Shown: positions 8,217 through 16,889, counted from the stretch's first letter. The stretch is DNA of 64,000 nucleotides from JANMCE01 sp031410595 (GCA_031410595.1 JANNZM010000053.1:85601-149600); one strand, 5' to 3'. The notes: generated by a model not told the origin, from the sequence alone. Made by a program: numbers and translations.

Positions 8217-10040
8217 TTAGCTTTCGGCTGGGCCGTCGCCTTGGGCAACGTGGTCAGCTTCGACCATCGCGGCCACCTCGGCCGGGGTCTCGATGACATG
8301 GGCATCGGGGTTGGCGGTGAGTGCCGCGGCCTCGGCCGGATCCTCCACGATGCGATACGTCACGCCCGGGCTGTCAGCAGGCAACTCGTAGGCGGCCGCG
8401 ACCGTCTCGACGGTGGCAGGGCTTTCTGCGACCGTCTCCGCAGCAACGGGCGTCTCGACAACGACGGCGGCCGTCTCGATGACCGGTGCTTCGACGGGGG
8501 CGACGACCGACGCTTCGATAGCAGTCGGCGTTTCGGTCACGACTGCATCCACGGTTGGGGCCTCGACGGTTGGGGCCTCGACAGTCGATGTCTCGACAGC
8601 CGATACCTCCACAGCCGGTGTCTCGACAGCGGGTGTCTCGACAGTCGGTGTCTCCGCAGTCGGGGTCTCCGTCGCGGCCGAGGCGCTGTCGCCCTTGGCC
8701 GGGGGAGCGGGCGGACGCAGGCCAGGCTTGCGGGGCGGACGCGGGGCCCGACCGGTGCCACCGGCCGGAGCGTCAACGCCGAACAAGGCAGCAATAGCAG
8801 GGAGCTGACGAGCCAGCCGCTTGACCGTCGACTGCAGTTCTTCGCTCGGGTTGGCCGGAATGCCGGTGGGGACAACCTGATTGCGCACGGGCGAGAACGC
8901 CAGCGCATCGAGCACCGCCACCCAACGGTCGCTGCCAGCTTCGGGCGAGAGCGTGGTGATAGTAGCGGCGGCGAGCTGCACCGACAGCTCCGGAGGAAAG
9001 CGAACCCCGGCCTTCGGCGGACGCGACGACAGGCGCAGCGCACGAATGGACTTGCCGGTCTTGATCGACTCGGTGATCTCTCCGAGCCAGTCGCTGTGCT
9101 CATTGTCCTGACGCAGGTTGAGTGCAGCCTTCAGATCGGCTGCCAGCGCTCGGGTGGACTCTTCACGGGCCACGATGGGTTCGTCGCCGGCCACAACGAC
9201 GGAGCGCAGGTCGCGCAGGTCAAGTTCTTGCACATCGGCCTTGGCCGCTTCGGCCCGGTCGAGCCACTCGGCCACACGAAGTGACGGCAGAAGCGTCTCG
9301 GCAAGCTGCAGCACGCCAGCCGGCTTGATCTCGCTCTGGCCAGCAGCCTTGAGCGCGTCGTTCTGCTCGCTGAGGGCCTGGCGGACGGCCGGAATTCCGC
9401 CGCGCAGCACCTGCTCGGCGATCGGCTTGTGTTCCTCGGGAAGGGCAGCAAGCACCGCGTTGCGATGAGTCTTGCCAGCGCGAAGGCGTTTTGCCTTCGG
9501 CTTTTGTGGCGTCTCGGTGAACGCTGGGCGCGCCTGACGGGGACCGCGGTCTCCCTCGGGGCGCGGGGCACGAGCAGGACGATCACCTTCGGGGCGCGGG
9601 CCACGAGGCGGGCGATCACCTTCGGTACGCGGGCCGCGCGGCGGACGATCACCCGCTGCACCGTCAGGCCGCGGGCCACGAGGCGGACGGTCGGGACGGT
9701 CGCCGCGCGGTGGACGATCGGCGCGATCACCGAAGTCACGGCGGGGCCCACTGCCCTTGGCCGCAAGGGTCTGTAGCACCGGTTCGAACGGCTTGCTCGA
9801 CCCCATGAGCTCGAGCTTGGCCGCCTCTTTGCGGGCGCCCTTGGCCGGCAGCACAGAAAGCACCGTGATGCCGTCAAGATCGAAGTCGGCTTCCGCCCGG
9901 TGGGTATCGCCCACCTTGGCATCGCCAGGCAAGAGCGTGCCGTTCAGGATTCCCTTCGGTTCGCGGGCGCCAACGGCACGCCAGGTCCAGGTGCCGTCAC
10001 CACGATTACTGGTGAGTTCGAGTTCAATCCTGCGGGACAT
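8217..10040 (-). CDS. Large low-complexity protein with small N-terminal beta domain, Arg/Pro/Gly linker and Val/Glu/Thr/Pro repeat tail
   Basis: A 607-residue protein I cannot assign to a named family. Residues ~1-75 ('RRIELELTSNRGDGTWTWRA' ... 'FDLDGITVLSVLP') look like a small beta-barrel or RNA-binding domain. Next comes a linker of repeated 'DRPPRGPRPEG' units rich in Arg, Pro and Gly. The middle region is helical, with 'GKTHRNAVLAALPEEHKPIAEQVLRGGIPAVRQAL' and later 'SLRVAEWLDRAEAAKADVQELDLRDLRSVVVAGD'. The last ~170 residues are VETPA/VEAPT repeats and acidic sequence. RGP-rich linkers plus a barrel suggest nucleic-acid binding, perhaps RNA; this is inference. ATG at 10040 is preferred to an in-frame TTG at 10049. 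It is divergent from the carbonic-anhydrase-like gene at 10128. Confidence 0.75.
   Translation of the reverse strand: MSRRIELELTSNRGDGTWTWRAVGAREPKGILNGTLLPGDAKVGDTHRAEADFDLDGITVLSVLPAKGARKEAAKLELMGSSKPFEPVLQTLAAKGSGPRRDFGDRADRPPRGDRPDRPPRGPRPDGAAGDRPPRGPRTEGDRPPRGPRPEGDRPARAPRPEGDRGPRQARPAFTETPQKPKAKRLRAGKTHRNAVLAALPEEHKPIAEQVLRGGIPAVRQALSEQNDALKAAGQSEIKPAGVLQLAETLLPSLRVAEWLDRAEAAKADVQELDLRDLRSVVVAGDEPIVAREESTRALAADLKAALNLRQDNEHSDWLGEITESIKTGKSIRALRLSSRPPKAGVRFPPELSVQLAAATITTLSPEAGSDRWVAVLDALAFSPVRNQVVPTGIPANPSEELQSTVKRLARQLPAIAALFGVDAPAGGTGRAPRPPRKPGLRPPAPPAKGDSASAATETPTAETPTVETPAVETPAVEVSAVETSTVEAPTVEAPTVDAVVTETPTAIEASVVAPVEAPVIETAAVVVETPVAAETVAESPATVETVAAAYELPADSPGVTYRIVEDPAEAAALTANPDAHVIETPAEVAAMVEADHVAQGDGPAES
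8550..8675 (-). repeat. 15-bp tandem coding repeat (VExPx units)
   Basis: About eight imperfect 15-base units, for example two adjacent copies of 'ggttggggcctcgac' near 8556-8585, encode five-residue VEAPT, VETPA or VEVSA steps in the tail of the 8217-10040 protein. The repeat stays in frame, so it is a protein repeat that may vary in copy number. Confidence 0.7.
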
Positions 10041-10127
10041 GGGGAACAAAGCTAGTTGTTCGGCGTTGATTGGACCATTGCGATGAGAAACCCGCCCCCG
10101 AACGGCGGCGTCGCGTAGCGTTCAAAT

Positions 10128-10646
10128 ATGCCGATCTATGCCCTGGGTGACTTGGAACCGACCATCGATGCAACCGCGTTTATCCATCCCGATGCCGTCA
10201 TTATCGGCAACGTCACCATCGGCGCACAAAGTTCGGTGTGGCCCTGCGCCGTACTCCGTGGCGACGGGATGATCATCTCGATCGGCGACCGTACCTCGGT
10301 GCAGGACGGCTGCGTCATCCACACCACGGCCGAGATCGGCACGACGGTTGGCGATGATTGCGTTATCGGCCATCTGGTGCATCTCGAAGCCTGCACCATC
10401 GAAAGCAACGTACTCATCGGCGTGGGTGCCATCGTGCTGCATAGCGTCATCGTGCACAGCGGCGCCATCGTTGCCGCCAACGCCGTGTTACTGAACGACA
10501 TGACTGTGCCCTCGGGCGCAGTCGCCATGGGCGTTCCGGCCAAGATCCGAGAGGGGGCCGCGAACGCCGAGATGGCCAAGCACGGCTCAGCCTCCTATGT
10601 CGGCAACACCGAGCGTTACCGCCGCGAGCTTCGGCGTATCGGATGA
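10128..10646 (+). CDS. Gamma-carbonic-anhydrase-like hexapeptide (left-handed beta-helix) protein
   Basis: A 172-residue protein of the YrdA/PaaY/CaiE/gamma-CA group. Successive hexapeptide turns are visible: 'AFIHPDAVIIGNVTIGAQSSVWPCAVLRGDG' and 'IGDRTSVQDGCVIH'. 'TVGDDCVIGHLVHLEACTIESNVLIGVGAIVL' follows, with His residues in the positions that bind zinc in gamma carbonic anhydrases. The usual third ligand motif 'GHxxxxHG' appears as 'GHLVHLEA', so the third ligand should be checked before assuming activity. ATG at 10128. The stop overlaps the prmA start by 4 bases (ATGA). Confidence 0.9.
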   Translation: MPIYALGDLEPTIDATAFIHPDAVIIGNVTIGAQSSVWPCAVLRGDGMIISIGDRTSVQDGCVIHTTAEIGTTVGDDCVIGHLVHLEACTIESNVLIGVGAIVLHSVIVHSGAIVAANAVLLNDMTVPSGAVAMGVPAKIREGAANAEMAKHGSASYVGNTERYRRELRRIG

Positions 10647-11455
10647 CGCTCGGCGTCGTCGTTTCGCCGCCGGCCTCAGAGCTCGAACTGGCCGCCGACG
10701 CGCTGTGGTCGTTGGGGGCAGTGGCAGTCGAACAGCGTGACGGCGAGTTGTGGACGAGTCTGGGCGAGGACCAGCCGTGGGTGGCCGCAGCGATGCCGAC
10801 GACGTGGCCGTACCGCTTTGTGGAGATGGACGACACCGCAGCCGACACATGGCGGCAGTTCGCGCAGCCGATCCGTATCAGCCCCCACCTCGTCGTCGCC
10901 CCGACCTGGGTGCCGTATGAGGCAGTAGTGGGGGAGCGGGTCATTTCCGTCGAGCCTGGTGCCACGTTCGGCATGGGTGATCACGCGACGACGGTGCTTT
11001 CACTCCAGGCGGTCGAGGCACTCGTTCGTGACGGTGACACGGTGCTCGACGTGGGGTGCGGCAGCGGGGTGTTGGCAATCGCTGCGTTGATGTTGGGCGC
11101 GCAGAAGGCCGTCGGCCTCGACATCAATCCGGCATCGGTCGAAGTGAGTCGAGCCAACGCCAAAGCGAACCATGTGGCCGACCGGCTTGCGGTGTCCAAC
11201 ACGCCACTTGCGGACATTGCGCAGGCCCGACCGGCCGACTTCGACCTGATCCTCGCCAACATTTTGGCCCCGGTGCTTATCGAACTCTCCGACGATCTGA
11301 AGCGCTGCCTGAAGCCGGCGGGCCATCTCGTCATCAGTGGGATTCTTGCCACCAACTACGACCATGTTCTCGAAGCGTTGCTTCCCTTGGAAGTCGTTGC
11401 AATTGCAACGAAAGACGTGTGGGCCGCCATCACACTCCAGTGGCCACAGAGCTGA
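10643..11455 (+). CDS. prmA: Ribosomal protein L11 methyltransferase
   Basis: A 270-residue SAM-dependent methyltransferase that trimethylates ribosomal protein L11 in other bacteria. The N-terminal substrate-recognition domain precedes a hinge ('ISVEPGATFGMGDHATT'). The Rossmann SAM-binding motif I is 'VLDVGCGSGVLAIAALMLG', motif II 'AVGLDINPASVEVSRANA', and motif IV 'FDLILANILAPVLIEL', whose 'NI.A' is typical of PrmA. The first ATG at 10643 overlaps the upstream stop, so the two genes are translationally coupled. Confidence 0.95.
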   Translation: MTLGVVVSPPASELELAADALWSLGAVAVEQRDGELWTSLGEDQPWVAAAMPTTWPYRFVEMDDTAADTWRQFAQPIRISPHLVVAPTWVPYEAVVGERVISVEPGATFGMGDHATTVLSLQAVEALVRDGDTVLDVGCGSGVLAIAALMLGAQKAVGLDINPASVEVSRANAKANHVADRLAVSNTPLADIAQARPADFDLILANILAPVLIELSDDLKRCLKPAGHLVISGILATNYDHVLEALLPLEVVAIATKDVWAAITLQWPQS

Positions 11456-11510
11456 GAACCATCTCGATTTCGCATAAGCAAGTCCCAGCAGTGGACCGTA
11501 AGCTCTCGGC

Positions 11511-11954
11511 ATGACCATTGAAGGCACCTACGTCCCGACACCGTCCGATTGGGTCCGTGAACAGGTCGAACTCTACGAACGGACCGGCGGACGCGAAGGC
11601 AACACCCTGCGTGAAACGGGCATTCCGATCATCGTGCTGACCGTCCGAGGGGCCAAGACGGGGTACGTACGCAAGTTCGCTCTTATGCGGGTGGAACACG
11701 ACGGCGCGTATGCGCTCGTTGCGTCGAAAGGTGGTGCGCCGACAGATCCGGCTTGGCTCGCCAACCTGCTGGCCGACCCGATGAACGTGTGGATTCAAGA
11801 TGGTGACACGGCGGTGCACATGCAGGTCCGTGAGCTTGAAGGTGCCGAATATGATCTGTGGTGGGACCGTGCCGTCGCCGTCTTCCCGACCTACGCCAAC
11901 TACAAGGCCAAGACCGATCGCCGCATCGCCGTGTTGGTAGCAACGCCGGTCTAG
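11511..11954 (+). CDS. Deazaflavin-dependent nitroreductase family protein (Ddn-like)
   Basis: A 147-residue protein of the Ddn / F420-binding split-barrel family, abundant in actinobacteria. Motifs are 'VLTVRGAKTGYVRKFALM', then 'YALVASKGGAPTDPAWLANLLADP', where 'SKGG....P.W..NL' is the signature region that contacts the deazaflavin cofactor, and 'WDRAVAVFPTYANYKAKT' at the C-terminus. F420 use is expected from the family. ATG at 11511. The gene converges with an acyltransferase, sharing four bases at the stops. Confidence 0.9.
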   Translation: MTIEGTYVPTPSDWVREQVELYERTGGREGNTLRETGIPIIVLTVRGAKTGYVRKFALMRVEHDGAYALVASKGGAPTDPAWLANLLADPMNVWIQDGDTAVHMQVRELEGAEYDLWWDRAVAVFPTYANYKAKTDRRIAVLVATPV

Positions 11955-13054
11955 GTGAGCTGCTTCCGTTTCAGGAAGCGGGACTCAAACCAGCGGAAAC
12001 TCGCAGCCGCGACAGCGGTGGTTGCCAGCGCGGTAGCCACGAACAACGCCAGCCCTTCGTGAATGTCGAACCGGCCCAGGACCTTTGCCACGCCGGTGCG
12101 AACGAATTGGTGCATCAGGTAGATGCCGTAACTCAGCGCGCCGACGTAGGCCAGGGGCTTGTACTGCAATACCCGGCTGAGCCCACCTTGGTCACGCAAC
12201 ACGACGGCGGCCAGCAGGCTCACCATCAGCACATGCATAGTGAGACGGGGGAGACCCTGTACGGACGCAACTGGAAGCGCAGCGACAGCGACACAGGCGC
12301 CCGCCAACCCACCCGTCACGTACGGGCGATTCAACAGTCCGTCGATCACGACGAAGCCGCGACGATCGTGCAGCAGATAGGCAAGGCCCACCCCGAAAAG
12401 GATTGGTGTGAACGTCACCTGCAACACGTTCAGTTTCGCAACCTCAAATCGAGTACCGCGCAGCGCGTGGTTGAACAGGCCGAGCTGCAGCTCGACATTG
12501 ACAACGATGAGTGCACCCAATGCCCACACGGCCCGTCGCTTCAAGAAGCGTTGCAGAAGCGGCCAGACGATGTAGAACTGCTCCTCGCAGGCGAGCGACC
12601 AGGTGATTGCAAGTAGGCCTGGAACCTCTCTCCAGTTCGACAGATACACCGCCGCCCAACCGAGACCATCCTTGAAGTCCTGCCCGCTGGTGGAATGAGG
12701 AGCAGCCACCATCCAGAGTGTGGCGAAGGCGAGCACTGCGTAGTACAGCGGAAAGATGCGCAGCACACGGCGTCGGTAGAACGAGCGAAGGGAAACCGCG
12801 CCGGCTGTTGACTCTTCCCGCAGCAGCCGGGACACGATGAGAAAGCCGCTAAGCACGAAGAACATGTCCACACCCAAGAACCCGCGACCGGCAAGGTTCC
12901 ACGACTGCACACCGTGGGTGTGATGCCACACAACCGCCAGAATGCACAGCGCTCGAATGCCGTCGAGGTTCGCAAATCGCCGCTGGTGCAAGTACACCGT
13001 GTGGCGAGCGTCGGGAGAGGAAGCCGTTGTCAACGCTTCTCCCTGAACATCCAC
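11951..13054 (-). CDS. Acyltransferase 3 family integral membrane protein
   Basis: A 367-residue membrane O-acyltransferase of the OafA/Acyl_transf_3 family, which transfers acetyl or acyl groups to cell-surface sugars or peptidoglycan. The N-terminal family motif is 'RFANLDGIRALCILAVVWHH', with the conserved His, followed by 'GVDMFFVLSGFLI' and the Arg/Arg cluster 'FYRRRVLRIFPLYY'. About ten hydrophobic segments follow, with 'ITWSLACEEQFYIVWP' in the middle, another family motif. It ends in a basic 'FESRFLKRKQ'. The GTG start at 13054 is in frame; a nearby ATG at 13050 is not. No attached SGNH domain, so it is the simple form. Confidence 0.92.
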   Translation of the reverse strand: MDVQGEALTTASSPDARHTVYLHQRRFANLDGIRALCILAVVWHHTHGVQSWNLAGRGFLGVDMFFVLSGFLIVSRLLREESTAGAVSLRSFYRRRVLRIFPLYYAVLAFATLWMVAAPHSTSGQDFKDGLGWAAVYLSNWREVPGLLAITWSLACEEQFYIVWPLLQRFLKRRAVWALGALIVVNVELQLGLFNHALRGTRFEVAKLNVLQVTFTPILFGVGLAYLLHDRRGFVVIDGLLNRPYVTGGLAGACVAVAALPVASVQGLPRLTMHVLMVSLLAAVVLRDQGGLSRVLQYKPLAYVGALSYGIYLMHQFVRTGVAKVLGRFDIHEGLALFVATALATTAVAAASFRWFESRFLKRKQLT

Positions 13055-13185
13055 GCAGCGAATCGTAAAAGGTCGGACACTGAAAAGTCTTGGTTCGTTC
13101 GGCCTAGAACTCTCAAGACTTTCCCGCCCACCGGCCCCGACTATGCATACGGGTCTCGTTGCGTCGAACCGGCAAGGATGGTGCG

Positions 13186-14103
13186 GTGAGCTCCGACCAC
13201 GTCACTGCCTACCTGGCCGCTGAGGGATTCGAAGGGCAGTTGGCCGACGAACTTCGACTGGCCGGCGTGGTGGTGCCCTCACGGCACGATCGGCTCTTTA
13301 TTGCTGGTGGCCCGGCTGTCGCCTCGGCGTGGTCGGCCAACATATGGATGAACGCAGAACTCATTGAAGTGGAATCGATCGGCGCCGCGGCCCGAGAGTT
13401 GAAAGCGCGACAGCGCAACTGGGCGACCTACGCACCGCAGCATCACGGCCGAGCGCAGCTCATCGTCGACAAGCTTCCCCATGTTTCCGCCAAACCGTTG
13501 CCCTTCGGCACACCCGCTCCAACCGCGCCACTCGGCTCGTTCACGCTGTTGACACCGAATCTGTTGTTGGCAGCAGGATCATGCTCAAGTCCCTTCCCCA
13601 ACGGCGAAGCGCGCTTCGAAGAAGACCGTGAAGGACCGCCCAACCGCGCGTACCTGAAGTTGTGGGAAGCACTGGCGCTACTTCGACGATTCCCAACAGC
13701 GGGGGAGCGGTGCATCGATCTCGGCGCCAGCCCCGGCGGCTGGACGTGGTCACTCGCCCAACTCGGCGCAACCGTTCTCGCTGTCGACAAGGCACCGCTC
13801 GACCCGAAGGTCGATCGTCTTCGCAACGTGACGTGGCTAGGGGAGAGCGCCTTCGGTCTTGACCCCTCGGCGCACAAAGCCGACTGGTTATTCAGCGACA
13901 TCATCGCCTACCCCGCACGGCTGCTCGCGCTGGTCGAACGATGGATCGCCGCCGGCACCGTTGCGAACATCGTGTGCACCATCAAGCTGCAAGGTGACAC
14001 CGACCACGAGACGGTCCGTGCCTTCCAGGCCATCGCTGGAAGCCGAGTGCTGCACCTCCACCACAACAAACACGAGCTCACGCTTCTCTGGTCGCGTCCC
14101 TGA
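13186..14103 (+). CDS. RlmM-like FtsJ-family 23S rRNA 2'-O-methyltransferase
   Basis: A 305-residue SAM-dependent RNA methyltransferase. The N-terminal half, with 'HHGRAQLIVDKLPHVSAKPLP', is the RNA-recognition part. The catalytic domain starts near residue 165 ('PNRAYLKLWEAL', with the first catalytic Lys). It contains the SAM motif 'CIDLGASPGGWTWSLAQLGA', 'VLAVDKAPL', and 'VCTIKLQGDTDHETVRAF', which supplies the K-D-K-E tetrad seen in RrmJ/RlmM. RlmM of E. coli methylates C2498 of 23S rRNA. GTG at 13186 is chosen for its AAGGA Shine-Dalgarno at 13173-13177; an upstream in-frame TTG at 13159 is not needed. Confidence 0.88.
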   Translation: MSSDHVTAYLAAEGFEGQLADELRLAGVVVPSRHDRLFIAGGPAVASAWSANIWMNAELIEVESIGAAARELKARQRNWATYAPQHHGRAQLIVDKLPHVSAKPLPFGTPAPTAPLGSFTLLTPNLLLAAGSCSSPFPNGEARFEEDREGPPNRAYLKLWEALALLRRFPTAGERCIDLGASPGGWTWSLAQLGATVLAVDKAPLDPKVDRLRNVTWLGESAFGLDPSAHKADWLFSDIIAYPARLLALVERWIAAGTVANIVCTIKLQGDTDHETVRAFQAIAGSRVLHLHHNKHELTLLWSRP

Positions 14104-14130
14104 CACTCCCTCTCATGGTGCGCCGCCATT

Positions 14131-15606
14131 TCATGGCCCGATGAGCATCATGAGAAGGGGCGCTGGGATGGCCCAGGACGGTGACTCGAAGTCGAGAATC
14201 GTCTTTGTCGCGACGATGCCTCTACCGAATTTGCCCTCGATTGTGAGTGCCTCTCGACGCCAGCCGTTGTCGACCCATTTCGACTCGATCGGTGCCGTTG
14301 ATCTGGGGCCACCTGGCGTCGAAACGTTAACGGGTGCGAGATCAACTTCGTTGCCCGTGCTGGTGCGTGAATACCCGATGGTGTCTGCCGCTATCCATCG
14401 CCCGGATTCGTGCTCATCGATGGAGCGGGCGATGCCGACGCCGATTGTTTGTTCGGTGAGTCGCGTGAAGTCTGGGGGTTCGGCCGCAGCGCGTAGAAGG
14501 TTCGGTAACCACGCTAGTAGGGGGTCGGCGAGGTAGAGCTTTGCTTGTGTGCTCGGAACCGTCCTGCCCCTGTCGTTGCGTTGCGGGCACCACAGCGCGC
14601 CGTAGGAAGCGACCAGGCGTGCGAGTCTGCGCTCGAATGTGTTCTTGCTGGCGTACCCAAGCGCGTCGGCGGTGCCGGCCCTATCGAATGGACTGGATGA
14701 CCGTGTTGCGATCGCGTCGAGCAGCAGCAAGATCGACTCTTGAGGACCGTCGGGATCGACATCGCGTCGGAGCCATGCGTGCAAGTCCTCGAGATAGCCT
14801 CGGTCGTGAGCGCCGGTTGTTTCCACCGAATGAATTGCTCGTGGGAAGCCTCCCGATGCCAGGTAGGCCTGCCACGCCAGGTCAAAGTCGTCGATCGCAA
14901 ACCGCATGGTCTCGAACGCAAGGCGCGCTTGTGGTGTTTGGAGAAGCGTTGGGTGGATGACGTCGGGAACTGGCAATGCGCGTCGCACCGTGACGACGTA
15001 GTCGCGGAAGGACAGAGGCATCAGATGCCGGAGGCGACGGAGCCCGGCCGTGCCTGATCGCCCTGCGAACAGGTTGCCCTCGACATCTTCCTCTGTACGC
15101 CATGAAGACCCCGTCGTCACGACAGTGTCCAGACCGAACGCACTGTTGTCGCGGGCGTGCTTGAGGGCCGTGGCCCATCCCCTAATCGGTGTGATCTCGT
15201 CGAACAGCCATACACGTCGACGCGCCTCGGGCTGATCGAGCGAGCGTGTTAGCTCCCGTCCGAGCTTGATTGCTCGGGTGATGTCCTGAGCCGTCATACC
15301 ATCGCAAGCAAGACTAATGATCTGGCGTGCGTCCACATCAGGGCGCGTGCAAAGTGCCGCTGCCAACTCACGGACGACGACGGATTTGCCGACTCGTCGG
15401 GGGCCCTGCAGAACCGTGAGCGAATCGCCGATGGGTGCCGTGGCAATGTCGGCGAGTATGTGCGACCGATACCCGACGTCGAAGTTGCCGCGCGCAGTCA
15501 GAAGGAGATCGTGCCGCACCCATAATGAAGACTCGTTTGCGGGCGATCCGGCGGACCACCAAGGATTGGACTCGGCAAGTCTTCGTCGGATTAGGTCGTC
15601 ACGCAT
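14131..15606 (-). CDS. ATP-binding protein of the AAA_14 / DUF4143 type
   Basis: A 491-residue STAND/AAA-related ATPase. Walker A is 'VLQGPRRVGKSVVVRELA' (~residue 68), Walker B 'RRVWLFDEITPIRGW' (~135), and the sensor region 'VVTTGSSW' follows. The C-terminal DUF4143-like nuclease-fold part runs from about 'LRRLRHLMPLSFRDYV', through 'LASGGFPRAI', to 'GRWIAADTIGYSRTSTGNEVDLAPV', where the 'EVDLA' strand fits a restriction-endonuclease-like core. Such genes are frequent in mobile or accessory regions and their function is unknown. ATG at 15606. It borders a patch of gene debris and a toxin-antitoxin pair, and its codons include more ACG/CGA-type choices than its neighbours, suggesting transfer. 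Confidence 0.85.
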   Translation of the reverse strand: MRDDLIRRRLAESNPWWSAGSPANESSLWVRHDLLLTARGNFDVGYRSHILADIATAPIGDSLTVLQGPRRVGKSVVVRELAAALCTRPDVDARQIISLACDGMTAQDITRAIKLGRELTRSLDQPEARRRVWLFDEITPIRGWATALKHARDNSAFGLDTVVTTGSSWRTEEDVEGNLFAGRSGTAGLRRLRHLMPLSFRDYVVTVRRALPVPDVIHPTLLQTPQARLAFETMRFAIDDFDLAWQAYLASGGFPRAIHSVETTGAHDRGYLEDLHAWLRRDVDPDGPQESILLLLDAIATRSSSPFDRAGTADALGYASKNTFERRLARLVASYGALWCPQRNDRGRTVPSTQAKLYLADPLLAWLPNLLRAAAEPPDFTRLTEQTIGVGIARSIDEHESGRWIAADTIGYSRTSTGNEVDLAPVNVSTPGGPRSTAPIESKWVDNGWRREALTIEGKFGRGIVATKTILDFESPSWAIPAPLLMMLIGP

Positions 15607-15841
15607 TCCAAGACTCTACAATGTTCGGGCTCCAAGGGGGAGGGTTCAGTGTATAAGTCCGGACTCTGTACTGGGGGGTTAAGGTGCTACTGACGAACTT
15701 TAGGGAGTTGGAGCTGGGTCGGCCGGGGCCGACCCAGAAGGTCGCGAGATGATGGGACGCGATATGACACGCTGGTGAGCGTTCATTGCTCGGTCGAACG
15801 GGAGTGGCTATGCCTGAAACCGAGTGGCGACGGGTCGACCG
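15607..15841. other. Intergenic patch with palindrome and a truncated gene start
   Basis: No intact gene. A near-perfect palindrome lies at 15714-15737 (11-bp arms CTGGGTCGGCC and GGCCGACCCAG around GG). Further right, a GGGAG sequence precedes ATG at 15812, opening a 13-codon frame ('MPETEWRRVDRQV') that stops at about 15853, inside the toxin remnant on the other strand. It looks like a gene start cut off by rearrangement. Confidence 0.5.
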
Positions 15842-16000
15842 TCAGGTGTAGCGGGCCTGGAGGATGACGATGTCGTCGCCGTCGACCAGGTAGACAATGC
15901 GGTGTTCCTCATTGATGCGACGTGACCACGCGCCAGCGAGCGCGTGGCGGAGTTGTTCAGGTTTACCGATCCCACCGAAGGGGTCGCGGGCAATGGGCAC
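15842..16000 (-). pseudogene. YoeB/Txe-family mRNA-interferase toxin, 3' remnant
   Basis: The leftward frame ending with TGA at 15842-15844 encodes 52 residues matching the second half of YoeB/Txe toxins: 'DPFGGIGKPEQLRHALAG', then 'AWSRRINEEHRIVYLV', then 'IVILQARYT'. These contain the catalytic-region 'WSRRI.EEHR.VY' and the C-terminal Tyr-containing tail of the family. Full-length YoeB is about 84 residues; here homology stops near base 16000, where an unrelated rightward fragment begins. No antitoxin (YefM/Phd) gene is next to it. A GTG at 16000 could in principle start a short protein, but the first ~35 residues of the fold are missing. Confidence 0.75.
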
Positions 16001-16003
16001 ACG

Positions 16004-16203
16004 GACTGGACGAGGCCGAGTTGATCATCACGCGTGCTGAGCTTGAGGACCTCCGAGACAAGCTGTTCGTGCTGCAGTGCGCCGTCCAGGACGTACAGAA
16101 AGACTTGGCGGCCTCCAAGACGCTCGTCGCCTACAAAGACGCTGTCGGCTGGCTGATCGACTCCGCCGGCCCGCTTCTCGGCACATGGCCACAACGCCCA
16201 TAA
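16004..16203 (+). pseudogene. Fragment of unknown gene (helical, C-terminal end)
   Basis: A rightward frame ending with TAA at 16201-16203 encodes about 65 residues of protein-like character ('LDEAELIITRAELEDLRDKL', then 'AASKTLVAYKDAVGWLIDSA'). Most of it is predicted helical or coiled coil. Upstream of ~16000 the same frame is only antisense to the toxin remnant, so the 5' part appears lost at the junction. Not recognised as any family. Confidence 0.4.
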
Positions 16204-16242
16204 TACTTGTTATGTAAAGCTAGGTTTCGATCTGACGTTGCG

Positions 16243-16638
16243 CTAGACGTCAATGATCTGCAACGCCCGGTTCGCTGTCTGAGCAAGCGATTCGATATCG
16301 GCTCGATCGGAAGTGACGACAGCTGCCTTTCTGCGAAGGGCCGATTCGACCACCATGGCGTCGACCGGCCCGACTGTCTCGCCACATTTCTGTCGAAGTT
16401 GACCCGCTCGCTTTGCAGCGGACTCGCCGAGCTCCTCAACTTCGCAACCATCGAGCAACCGCGAAACATTCGCAACGCGACCGCTGTGCCACGCCTCGAC
16501 CAGACACCCGGCTGGCACTATCGGACGAACCTTTCGCTGAAGCGCACGCGCATGTAACGCCCAGAATCGGCGGTCACCACGTTCAGCCGAAATCAGCGCA
16601 CCGGTGTCGTAGACAAGTTCGAGAGACTTCGACGGCAT
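16243..16638 (-). CDS. vapC: PIN-domain toxin ribonuclease (VapC family)
   Basis: A 131-residue PIN-domain protein, the toxin of a type II toxin-antitoxin pair. The first acidic catalytic residue lies in 'LELVYDTGALISAERGDRRFW'. The central 'GPVDAMVVESALRRKAAVVTSDRADIESLA' region supplies the following Asp/Glu cluster (D in 'PVDAMV', D in 'TSDRADI'). VapC toxins cleave tRNA or rRNA. ATG at 16638 shares one base with the TAA stop of the upstream antitoxin (TAATG), typical of vapBC. Confidence 0.88.
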   Translation of the reverse strand: MPSKSLELVYDTGALISAERGDRRFWALHARALQRKVRPIVPAGCLVEAWHSGRVANVSRLLDGCEVEELGESAAKRAGQLRQKCGETVGPVDAMVVESALRRKAAVVTSDRADIESLAQTANRALQIIDV

Positions 16639-16883
16639 TACCGGCGTGCTACGCCGGCTCGATCAAGTTCGGCATCCGCAAAGGAGAGCTCCTCAGCAGT
16701 GAGCGCACCATTTTCGCGTTCCCACGCCCGCACGGCACGAAGCCCTCGACGGGTCGCCAACCACTGATCGGCAGCGTCTGCCAATGCCGCCGATACCGTC
16801 TGGCCCTGTGCTTCGGCTTCTCGTTCCAGTGCGGCGAAGACCTCTGACGGCAGAGACACTGATCGCTTCACAACAGTTGACAT
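16638..16883 (-). CDS. vapB: Ribbon-helix-helix antitoxin (VapB-like)
   Basis: An 81-residue protein. The N-terminal 'MSTVVKRSVSLPSEVFAALE' is a ribbon-helix-helix DNA-binding strand and helix. The rest ('LRAVRAWERENGALTAEELSFADAELD') is the acidic, extended toxin-binding tail. It starts with ATG at 16883; longer in-frame extensions upstream run through the promoter and are not credible. It should neutralise VapC and repress its own promoter through the repeats just upstream. Stop TAA overlaps the vapC ATG. Confidence 0.87.
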   Translation of the reverse strand: MSTVVKRSVSLPSEVFAALEREAEAQGQTVSAALADAADQWLATRRGLRAVRAWERENGALTAEELSFADAELDRAGVARR

Positions 16884-16889
16884 ACACAC

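Noticed and set aside
8550..9730. Short regular repeats resembling a CRISPR array
   Set aside because: The repeat units are multiples of 3 within one reading frame, with no unique spacers; they encode VExPx and RPPRG protein repeats.
15922..16203. Complete 93-codon rightward gene
   Set aside because: Its first ~27 codons are antisense to a clear YoeB remnant, so only the 3' part can be genuine and it is reported as a fragment.
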